From assembly GCA_903911805.1 (NCBI GenBank), contig CAIWET010000422.1, forward strand, positions 1 through 5,777: a DNA stretch of 5,777 nucleotides. Reading direction: 5' to 3'. Of the stretch, positions 1 through 5,777 are shown piece by piece. The stretch's first letter is position 1. Every line of letters begins with the position of its first letter. A program made the translations under genes and the position numbers. The DNA is from an uncultured Ignavibacteria bacterium. GTDB lineage: Bacteria; Bacteroidota; Ignavibacteria; Kapaibacteriales; UBA2268. The notes below the pieces were generated by a model. The model saw nothing but the letters and a program-made list of their open reading frames with translations, was not told where the DNA came from and made no database searches.

Positions 1-3
1 AAA

Positions 4-3000
4 ATGAAAGTACTTAAATATATAATATTTTTCTTTATTTCTCTCGGAATTGCATATTCTCAATCATATAATTCTTATTTGGTAAAATTTAAGAATACTG
101 GCGAATTAAATAAATACTTTTCTAAAGCTGGAATTCAAGAGAAATCTATTAAATTGATTGATAATTCTAAATTCGATAAAAATAACAATATAACTCTCTC
201 AGAAAAATCGTTTGATTTGCTGAATAATCTTGAAAAATATGCAGTTATCCAAAAAAATGCAGATATAAATTCTCTTAAAAATAACTTCGAAATTGAATCA
301 ATTGAACCAAATTATATTTATCATATCGAGCAAACTACTACTTCACCAAATGATGAAAAGTACTCTGAGCAATGGGCTTTGAAAAATATCAATGCAGAAT
401 TTGCCTGGAAAAAAGCTACAGGCAAAGGCGTTGTTGTTGGAGTTATTGATACTGGTATTGACTTCGAACATCCTGATTTGGTCAATCAACTTTGGATTAA
501 TTCAAAAGAAGACATTAATAAAAATGGGAAATTCGATCCCTGGTCCTCAAATGTTAAAAAGAATGGAGTTTTTGGCGATTTAGACGGAATCGATAACGAT
601 GGCAATGGTTTTGTTGACGATATTATCGGTTATGACTTTGTTGACCAAAAGAAAGCCAATATTGGTGATAATCAAAATCAAGACCCTATTCCTTTTGACG
701 AAATGGGTCACGGAACAATGGTAAGTGGCATTATTGCAGCTGAACATAATAATAAAATTGGAATATCTGGTTTAGCTTATAATTCTAAAATAATGATGAT
801 TCGTACTTTTGACATTATGGGAAATGCCGAAAGTCATAATATAGCTTCTGCGATTCTCTATGCTGTAATCAATAAGGCAAGAGTAATAAATTGTAGCTTT
901 GGCGATGCTTATTCTGCTCCTGTAGTATATGATGCAATGAAATTTGCTCAAAGCATGGGATGCGTAATTGTTGCCTCTTCTGGGAATAATGGTTGGAATG
1001 ACCCGCATTATCCATCTGATTACGAAGGAGTTATCTCTGTTGGAGCTTCGGATATAAATAGTAAAAGATATGGTTATTCAAATTATGGGGACAATCTTGC
1101 AGTTTTGGCTCCTGGTGCAAATGTTCTTTCAACTGACTTTTTTAGCACTTATTCTACTAAAAATGGTACTTCTTTTTCTGCACCTCACGTTTCAGCTTTG
1201 GCTGCGTTATTGTTGGAAATTAATCCTCTCTTAAGTTCTGACGAGATTAAGAGCATAATGTCAAATTCTGCGAAAATGCCAACTACAACAGATTGGAATC
1301 AATATTGGGGTGCTGGTATAATTGATGCCGGGGAAGCTGTTAATAATACTCCTGCTATGAATATTAGCATTTCCTCTCCATTGAACGAACAAGTTTTTGA
1401 AAGAAATTTAAATAAAAATATTGCCCTAGTTGGGTCAATCAATGCTCCATTAATGAAAAATTCCTGCGATATTTATATCGGAAAAGGATTTAATCCGACC
1501 AATTGGACTTTGATTAAAACAATTACGAATACTCCAATAATAAATGATACTATTGCTGCATTTTCAATTGCAGAATTAGATATGAGAGTTGATACAAACT
1601 ATACTTTCAGAGTTGTTGTCGAGATGAAAAATGGCAAAATAATTGAACAAAGAAGAAGAATTACTTTGGTAACAAATAATCCTTTGCAAATTTTGAATGT
1701 TAATGTAATTCAAGCGTGGGATAATAATGTACTCGGCACAATAGCAGGAATTACTACCAATATGCCTTCTAAAGTGAGCATTTCATACGTTACTCCTTCT
1801 GGAAAAACTATTAGCAGTACTGATTTTGCAAATTTTGCTTATTATCATCCAATTAAAATCAATAAATCTGAAAGATTGTCTGGCAATTTTACCGCAAAAG
1901 TAACTGCAGAGATTCAAAATGGTGCAACTGCTCAACGTACAATTACATTGAATTTGAGCGATGAATATTTTCCATTAGAAAATTATAATTTGAAAAGCTA
2001 TACGATCAAACCTTCTTACCTTTTTGATGGAAGCGCGAAGCTCTATAATGAAGAATCTTCTATAGTTGCAAATGACTTAACTGGTGGAGTTTTAGGGAAA
2101 TTATTTACATATAATTTTAATCCTTCAACTAAAACTTTTGAAGTAAAAGATTCTTTAAATCAATCATTAATCGCTGTAGGTATGGGAGATTCGAATGGTG
2201 ATGGTATTAATGAAATGCTTTTTAAAGCAAGCGGAACCACCACATTATTTCAACACGATGCAATTAATCAAAATCCATTTTCAAAAATTCTTTACGAAAA
2301 TTCTTTTGGAAATTTTTGGGCTCAGGCTCTTTATAATATTGATGGAAAACCGAATGACGAAATAATTTGTTATTCCGATTCTTCCTATCACGTTGTTGGG
2401 TATTCCAATGGTGCTTATCATCAATTAGCACAAACTAAATTACCTTTAAAATTCAAAAAATTAGGAACTTTGCCTGGCTTAGCTTTGGGTGATTTTGATG
2501 GCGATGGCAATAAAGATATGGCTTTTAGCAACGAAAAAGGAAATTTATTTGTATTTAATTATAAAAATGATGCTCTTGAATTGCAATTCATTGACTCAGT
2601 GAACTATTCCAAAAGCTCCCAATATATGAGTTCGTTGGACTTTGATGGTGATGGTAAAGATGAAATCGCAATTCTAGATAATACTTCGGGTCCTCTTTTT
2701 GGTCTTGAAGAAGTTGGCGAACCAATTTGGCAACTAAGAGTTTATAAATTCGAAGCTCCAAATAATTATAAAATTATATGTTCAAATTACATTTATGGTG
2801 TAATTACTGGTCAAACTCGTAGCGGTGTAACTATTCGCAATGGAATGACTTGCGGAGATATTGACGGAGACAAAAAAGATGAGATTCTTGTTTCAGCGTT
2901 TCCAAATGTTTATGCTTTTAAGTATGATTCCGAAAAGATAATCAAGCCAGCAATGATTTTGAAAAACACATTTACAAATAATTGCATTATTCACGATTTT

Positions 3001-4278
3001 GATAAAAACGGCATTAATGAAATTGGTTTTAACGATGGCAATAGCACTTATTTTGCAGAAATGAATAAGCCAACCGAGACTACTGAAACTCCAATTAATT
3101 TCAAGGGAAATTTGATCGATAATAATACAATCGAATTTACTTGGGATGCAGTGCCAAATGCAGAATTTTATCAACTTTATAGAGCAGTTTTGAATGGCAA
3201 TTTTTACGATTTATTTTTGATTGAAGAAACTCAATCAACTGCTATAACAATTGATACTTTTAAACTTGATAAAACTTATGAATTCATTTTAGCGGCTGTA
3301 AATACTAAATTAAAAAATCAAAAAAGTAATTATTCCAATATCTTGTCAGTTCATACTGCTTTGCCTTGGGCAATTAAAAATGTATATGTAAAACAGCATA
3401 CATTGGAAGTTACATTTGCTGGAAAGCTCAAATCTGAACCAATCGAATCCAATATTTTTTATATTAAAGACAGTAAAAATATAATATATAAGCCTCTTTC
3501 AATTCTTCCTGCAAGCGATTCACTTATGATTATAAGCTTTACAAGAATTCCATTGGGAAGCTTGAAATTGCAAAATGAAACATTCCTGGATTATTGGAAT
3601 AATACGGTTTATGCCGGAATATTTATTTTTGAAAATGTTCAGCAATCTCCTGATGAACCAGAGCTTTACTTAACTAAGTTAAATACTAATTCAGATCCAT
3701 ATAAATTCTCTCTAAACTTCTCTGAAAACCCAGATTTTACTTCCATGAATAAAAGCTCATTTAGAGTATATCGCTCAATAGATGACAATGGAACAAATCA
3801 GGATATTGAGATTTTATCTATGTCCCTAAATTCAAATAATTCTGCAATTGATTTTGAATTGAGTAGAAGTGAAAATATTTTTGCATCAGGAAAGACCTAT
3901 TTCATCACGTGCTTGAGTGGCAAATCCACATCAGGACACGAAATTACCAAAGGTGCAGGAAATACTCTTGCCTTTGTATTAACCAATGACGAGCTAAATA
4001 AAGCCTATGTTTACCCAAATCCAATCAAGTATTCCGAAAATTATTCAGTATATTTTGCAAATCTCCCATTGAGAGCTGTTGTAGAAATTTACAACATAGA
4101 AATGAATAAAATCAAGGAATTGAGCGAAAGCGACGGAAATGGTGGAGTGAAATGGGATTGCAGAGATGAAAATGGCAATCAGCTAAATACTGGAATTTAT
4201 TTTTTCAAAGTAATAAAATATAATCTAAATTTACCTGAATCAGAATCTGAAATTAAAAAGTTTGCAATTATCAAATAA
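4..4278 (+). CDS. Secreted multidomain subtilisin-like serine protease (peptidase S8) with T9SS C-terminal sorting domain
   Basis: An exported endopeptidase of 1424 residues. Residues 1-19 form a Sec signal peptide (K2/K5, hydrophobic core 7-16, A-Y-S before Q20); the Gln at +1 is typical of Bacteroidota signal peptidase I substrates. Residues 24-108 resemble an I9-type propeptide, ending in IESIEPNY. The S8 domain spans about 119-448 and is intact: Asp149 (VIDTGID), His236 (GHGT), oxyanion Asn328 (SSGNNG) and Ser390 (GTSFSAPH). A long Asp/Asn-rich insert lies between Asp149 and His236. Next come two beta-sandwich domains (about 453-556 and 562-652), FG-GAP/VCBS-like propeller repeats (about 680-1018), a fibronectin III-like domain (about 1028-1118), two Ig-like domains of uncertain family (about 1122-1210 and 1218-1328) and a T9SS type A sorting domain (1334-1424). 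The start is chosen because the signal peptide begins exactly there; only three bases lie upstream, so no ribosome binding site or promoter can be seen. Substrate unknown. Protease and T9SS calls are secure; the middle domain boundaries are approximate. Confidence 0.95.
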   Translation: MKVLKYIIFFFISLGIAYSQSYNSYLVKFKNTGELNKYFSKAGIQEKSIKLIDNSKFDKNNNITLSEKSFDLLNNLEKYAVIQKNADINSLKNNFEIESIEPNYIYHIEQTTTSPNDEKYSEQWALKNINAEFAWKKATGKGVVVGVIDTGIDFEHPDLVNQLWINSKEDINKNGKFDPWSSNVKKNGVFGDLDGIDNDGNGFVDDIIGYDFVDQKKANIGDNQNQDPIPFDEMGHGTMVSGIIAAEHNNKIGISGLAYNSKIMMIRTFDIMGNAESHNIASAILYAVINKARVINCSFGDAYSAPVVYDAMKFAQSMGCVIVASSGNNGWNDPHYPSDYEGVISVGASDINSKRYGYSNYGDNLAVLAPGANVLSTDFFSTYSTKNGTSFSAPHVSALAALLLEINPLLSSDEIKSIMSNSAKMPTTTDWNQYWGAGIIDAGEAVNNTPAMNISISSPLNEQVFERNLNKNIALVGSINAPLMKNSCDIYIGKGFNPTNWTLIKTITNTPIINDTIAAFSIAELDMRVDTNYTFRVVVEMKNGKIIEQRRRITLVTNNPLQILNVNVIQAWDNNVLGTIAGITTNMPSKVSISYVTPSGKTISSTDFANFAYYHPIKINKSERLSGNFTAKVTAEIQNGATAQRTITLNLSDEYFPLENYNLKSYTIKPSYLFDGSAKLYNEESSIVANDLTGGVLGKLFTYNFNPSTKTFEVKDSLNQSLIAVGMGDSNGDGINEMLFKASGTTTLFQHDAINQNPFSKILYENSFGNFWAQALYNIDGKPNDEIICYSDSSYHVVGYSNGAYHQLAQTKLPLKFKKLGTLPGLALGDFDGDGNKDMAFSNEKGNLFVFNYKNDALELQFIDSVNYSKSSQYMSSLDFDGDGKDEIAILDNTSGPLFGLEEVGEPIWQLRVYKFEAPNNYKIICSNYIYGVITGQTRSGVTIRNGMTCGDIDGDKKDEILVSAFPNVYAFKYDSEKIIKPAMILKNTFTNNCIIHDFDKNGINEIGFNDGNSTYFAEMNKPTETTETPINFKGNLIDNNTIEFTWDAVPNAEFYQLYRAVLNGNFYDLFLIEETQSTAITIDTFKLDKTYEFILAAVNTKLKNQKSNYSNILSVHTALPWAIKNVYVKQHTLEVTFAGKLKSEPIESNIFYIKDSKNIIYKPLSILPASDSLMIISFTRIPLGSLKLQNETFLDYWNNTVYAGIFIFENVQQSPDEPELYLTKLNTNSDPYKFSLNFSENPDFTSMNKSSFRVYRSIDDNGTNQDIEILSMSLNSNNSAIDFELSRSENIFASGKTYFITCLSGKSTSGHEITKGAGNTLAFVLTNDELNKAYVYPNPIKYSENYSVYFANLPLRAVVEIYNIEMNKIKELSESDGNGGVKWDCRDENGNQLNTGIYFFKVIKYNLNLPESESEIKKFAIIK
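496..639 (+). other. Asp/Asn-rich, probably calcium-binding insert in the S8 domain
   Basis: Residues 165-212 of the protease lie between the catalytic Asp and His, which are 87 residues apart here against about 32 in subtilisin. The insert contains two EF-hand-like or dockerin-like acidic loops: D170-I-N172-K-N174-G-K-F-D178, and D197-N-D199-G-N201-G-F-V-D205-D206. The spacing of the oxygen-bearing side chains (D-x-D/N-x-N-G-x-x-D type) suggests calcium binding. Inserts of this general kind are known in surface subtilases of the FCB group. Metal binding is inferred from the pattern only. Confidence 0.6.
2185..3039 (+). repeat. FG-GAP/VCBS-type propeller repeats within the protease gene (protein-level repeat)
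   Basis: Six related loop motifs of the integrin-type DxDGDGxxDE class occur in residues 728-1012: GDSNGDGINEM (728-738), NIDGKPNDEI (778-787), GDFDGDGNKDMA (829-840), LDFDGDGKDEIA (878-889), GDIDGDKKDEIL (951-962) and HDFDKNGINEIG (997-1008). Start-to-start spacing is about 50 residues, with one longer blade of about 73 between the fourth and fifth. Each loop is expected to bind calcium in one blade of a beta-propeller. A degenerate further blade may precede the first loop (about 680-720). At DNA level the copies are clearly diverged, with no near-identical tandem units, so this is an old repeat and not a recent duplication. Confidence 0.8.
4003..4275 (+). other. T9SS type A C-terminal sorting domain (coding segment)
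   Basis: Residues 1334-1424 match the Por secretion tail family. They begin with AYVYPNP (Y1337-P1340), continue with the strand pattern NLPLRAVVEIYNIEMNKIKEL (1353-1373), then the W1384-D-C-R-D-E-N-G-N-Q-L segment and NTGIYFFKV (1396-1403), and end in the basic-hydrophobic tail KKFAIIK. In known systems this domain directs cargo through the SprA/Sov translocon and is removed by a sortase-like protease (PorU), with possible attachment to surface lipopolysaccharide. The position usually held by Gly in the WDG(R/K) motif is Cys1386 here, a minor variation. Confidence 0.9.
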
Positions 4279-4290
4279 TTTACAATTTCT

Positions 4291-4322
4291 TTTGGTTAGC
4301 ATTAAATAAAGTCATAATTTTG
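4291..4322 (+). promoter_or_regulatory. Bacteroidota-type sigma-A promoter candidate (TTTG-N20-TAATTTTG)
   Basis: The -33 element TTTG lies at 4291-4294 and the -7 element TAATTTTG at 4315-4322, matching TAnnTTTG at every fixed position with a 20-bp spacer, within the known 19-21 range. It is intergenic, just after the protease stop codon at 4276-4278. Transcription would be expected to start a few bases after 4322, giving a leader of about 35-38 nt before the ATG at 4365. The match is seen directly; activity is inferred. AT-rich DNA gives chance matches, but the joint match of both boxes and the spacing is good. Confidence 0.65.
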
Positions 4323-4353
4323 ATTTGAATTTTTTAACGTATTCTTTCAATTT

Positions 4354-4357
4354 GGAG
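4354..4357 (+). promoter_or_regulatory. Ribosome binding site of the vWA-OmpA lipoprotein gene
   Basis: GGAG sits 7 nt before the ATG at 4365, an ideal Shine-Dalgarno spacing. It decides the start: the closer ATG at 4358-4360 is out of frame and overlaps the end of the ribosome binding site, whereas 4365 begins a good lipoprotein signal peptide. Confidence 0.8.
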
Positions 4358-4364
4358 ATGAATT

Positions 4365-5741
4365 ATGAAAAAGCAAATAATGTTGATTTTATTAGCTATG
4401 TCATTGCTTTCTTCGTGTGGTCAAACCGGAAATATCTTTAAACAAATTATTGGCCAGGATCCCGATCCTCCAGAAGGTTATAACCCAATGTTTGTTTCAA
4501 AAGTTGAAAGAATCAAATCTGATTCTTTTGATAGTACTCAGATGGTAATTTCTAGAATTGACCCTTACAAAGAAAATAAAGTTAGACTTTATGTCCATTT
4601 AATTGAAGATGGAAATACTTTCCTTTCAGGTGCTGCCGATGGTAATAATAAAAAAATCTGGTGCCAATTAATCGACTCGGTTAATGGCGAAGAGCACATC
4701 GTAAAAGATTTTAAAATCAGAGAATCTTCTAAAGAAGACAGAAAACCACAAGCTATCGCTATGGTTATGGATCACTCTGGTTCTATGGGTGACAATAGAG
4801 CCAAAGAAGTGCAATCAGCTGTTAGCAACTTTCTTGATATTTCAAAAAAGAAAGATGACGAGATTGCGTTGGTGAAATATGACGACAGCGTTGGAGTTGA
4901 GTGCAACTTAACAAGAGATTTAAGTGAATTGAAAAGTAAATTTAAAACAAATGGTCTTGGTAGTTTTGGGAAGCAAACTGCTACTTTAGATGGCATTGTT
5001 GCCGGAATTAATCAGGTATCAAATGCAAAATCTGGATTAGATAGGATTGTAATGGTATTCACTGATGGGCAAGATAATAAGTCGCATTATAAGAAAGACC
5101 AAGTAATCTCACTAGCTAGAAAAAACAACGTAATGATTTGCGCAATTGATTATGGCGTTGCAATTTCAGAACAATTTTTAGAAAATATTGCCCAAGCAAC
5201 TAATGGAACTTATAATCATATTTATAAAGCAAAAGAATTCAATTTGGTTTTTAGAGATATTTATCTTAGATTAGAAAAATATTATGAAATTGAATTTGAA
5301 CCAGAAGAATTTGGACACCACAAAGTTACTTTAAAGCTTTGTCCTCCTAAAAAAGAGTCGATTTCTTCTTCTATGGAATTCGACAACCGCCCTTACGAAG
5401 GATTGACAACAATTTTAAATGTAAATTTTGACACCAATAAAGACATTTTGAAAAAAGATTCGTATAAAGAAATTGAAAAGATGTATTCAATGATGAAAAA
5501 GAATCCTTCAATGTCAATTGAGCTAAGGGGACATACTGACTCAAAAGGAAGCAAAGAAAAAAATCTTAAGCTTTCTCAAGATAGAGCTGATGCTGTAAAA
5601 GAAGCATTAGTAAAAAAAGGAATTGATGACTCTCGCATTAAATCTGTTGGCTATGGCGATACGGTGCCAATTGATTCTAATGACACAGAAGAGGGAAGAT
5701 CAAAAAATAGAAGAACAGAATTTTTAGTTTTAACAAAATAG
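4365..5741 (+). CDS. Lipoprotein with vWA domain and C-terminal OmpA-like peptidoglycan-binding domain
   Basis: A 458-residue envelope protein. Residues 1-17 are a lipoprotein signal peptide with lipobox L15-S-S-C18, so Cys18 should be lipidated. The following residues (GQTGNIFK) lack an acidic surface-export signal of the kind known in some Bacteroidota, which favours a periplasm-facing anchor. Residues about 40-125 form an unassigned beta-rich region. The vWA domain (about 128-305) has a complete MIDAS: D136-H-S138-G-S140, Thr205 (QTATLDG) and Asp234 (FTDGQD), so it should bind a divalent metal and a protein ligand. A beta-rich linker (306-340) leads to the OmpA domain (about 348-456) with NVNFDTNK, GHTDSKG and NLKLSQDRADAV. 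Asp392 and Arg407, 15 residues apart, match the diaminopimelate-binding pair of OmpA. Four non-lipid Cys residues (100, 180, 259, 326) could form disulfides. The ligand is unknown. It follows the protease by 86 bp with its own promoter candidate and precedes another gene by 21 bp. The architecture is secure; the biological role is not. Confidence 0.93.
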   Translation: MKKQIMLILLAMSLLSSCGQTGNIFKQIIGQDPDPPEGYNPMFVSKVERIKSDSFDSTQMVISRIDPYKENKVRLYVHLIEDGNTFLSGAADGNNKKIWCQLIDSVNGEEHIVKDFKIRESSKEDRKPQAIAMVMDHSGSMGDNRAKEVQSAVSNFLDISKKKDDEIALVKYDDSVGVECNLTRDLSELKSKFKTNGLGSFGKQTATLDGIVAGINQVSNAKSGLDRIVMVFTDGQDNKSHYKKDQVISLARKNNVMICAIDYGVAISEQFLENIAQATNGTYNHIYKAKEFNLVFRDIYLRLEKYYEIEFEPEEFGHHKVTLKLCPPKKESISSSMEFDNRPYEGLTTILNVNFDTNKDILKKDSYKEIEKMYSMMKKNPSMSIELRGHTDSKGSKEKNLKLSQDRADAVKEALVKKGIDDSRIKSVGYGDTVPIDSNDTEEGRSKNRRTEFLVLTK

Positions 5742-5747
5742 ATTTTT

Positions 5748-5751
5748 GGAG
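5748..5751 (+). promoter_or_regulatory. Ribosome binding site of the third, cut-off gene
   Basis: GGAG lies 11 nt before the ATG at 5763, slightly longer than the optimum. The surrounding TTTGGAGAT (5745-5753) is identical to the sequence at 4351-4359 before the lipoprotein gene, which supports its being a real translation signal. Confidence 0.55.
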
Positions 5752-5762
5752 ATTTTCTAACG

Positions 5763-5777
5763 ATGAAATATTATATT
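5763..5777 (+). CDS. Start of a downstream gene, cut off by the window end (partial)
   Basis: Only five codons are present (MKYYI), preceded by a Shine-Dalgarno-like GGAG and starting 21 bp after the lipoprotein stop codon. The short gap with no promoter or terminator suggests co-transcription with the vWA-OmpA gene. A Lys followed by aromatic and aliphatic residues would suit the start of a signal peptide, but five residues cannot identify a product. Confidence 0.5.

Noticed and set aside
392..583. Open + strand frame of 63 codons inside the protease gene
   Set aside because: It lies in another frame across the conserved catalytic-Asp region of the S8 domain, has no ribosome binding site and no recognisable domain.
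772..1008. Antisense open frame of 78 codons
   Set aside because: It lies fully opposite the S8 catalytic domain; the product shows low-complexity Ile/Tyr/Ser/Arg composition and no known motif, as expected for a shadow of AT-rich coding DNA.
2185..3039. Tandem DNA repeat or recent internal duplication
   Set aside because: The similarity is limited to short Asp/Gly loop codons; the DNA between loops is unrelated by eye, so this is an ancient protein repeat family.
2893..3174. Antisense open frame of 93 codons
   Set aside because: It lies opposite the propeller and fibronectin-like coding region. Its Ile/Cys/Trp-rich product looks like a reverse-complement shadow, with no supporting signals.
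4358..4360. Alternative ATG start for the lipoprotein gene
   Set aside because: It is out of frame with the lipoprotein and only overlaps the end of the GGAG element; the ATG at 4365 has ideal spacing and begins a proper lipoprotein signal peptide.
4279..4364. Possible terminator after the protease gene
   Set aside because: The gap is AT-rich with several T runs, but I find no GC-containing inverted repeat followed by a T tract. The sequence is better explained by a promoter and a ribosome binding site.
4772..4996. Antisense open frame of 74 codons
   Set aside because: It lies opposite the MIDAS-bearing part of the vWA domain, which is clearly the coding strand; no domain or translation signal supports it.
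1..5777. CRISPR array, tRNA/rRNA, insertion sequence or phage element
   Set aside because: No regularly spaced identical repeats, tRNA cloverleaf, terminal inverted repeats or transposase/integrase motifs were seen; coding sequence covers nearly the whole window.

Overview
The window carries two complete genes and the first codons of a third, all on the + strand. The DNA is strongly AT-rich. The content points to the Bacteroidota/Chlorobiota/Ignavibacteria/Kapabacteria (FCB) side of the bacteria. The evidence is a secreted protease with a C-terminal type IX secretion system (T9SS) sorting domain, an alanine-tyrosine-serine/glutamine signal peptide junction, and an intergenic match to the Bacteroidota housekeeping promoter (TTTG-N20-TAATTTTG). 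The genes after the first are preceded by clear GGAG Shine-Dalgarno sequences, which are uncommon in classical Bacteroidia and Flavobacteriia. I therefore lean weakly towards an Ignavibacteria/Kapabacteria-like lineage, but the window alone cannot settle this.

Layout: 4-4278 encodes a 1424-residue exported subtilase (peptidase family S8). It has a signal peptide, an I9-like propeptide, an S8 catalytic domain with all active-site residues, two beta-sandwich domains, an FG-GAP/VCBS-type beta-propeller, a fibronectin III-like domain, two further Ig-like domains and a T9SS type A sorting domain. The 86-bp gap 4279-4364 holds a promoter candidate and a ribosome binding site, with no visible terminator. 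4365-5741 encodes a 458-residue lipoprotein with a von Willebrand factor A (vWA) domain carrying an intact metal-ion-dependent adhesion site (MIDAS) and a C-terminal OmpA-like peptidoglycan-binding domain. After 21 bp, a third frame starts at 5763 and runs off the window.

How they may fit together: the protease should cross the inner membrane by Sec and the outer membrane by T9SS, ending on the surface or in the medium. The lipoprotein should sit in an outer membrane leaflet with its OmpA domain on peptidoglycan and its vWA domain free to bind a protein partner. Adjacent same-strand placement is compatible with a shared cell-envelope role, but the second gene seems to have its own promoter, so a functional link is only a hypothesis. 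The lipoprotein and the third gene probably form an operon. I see no RNA gene, CRISPR array, mobile element or clearly novel system; this looks like an ordinary FCB cell-envelope locus with a few details worth checking.
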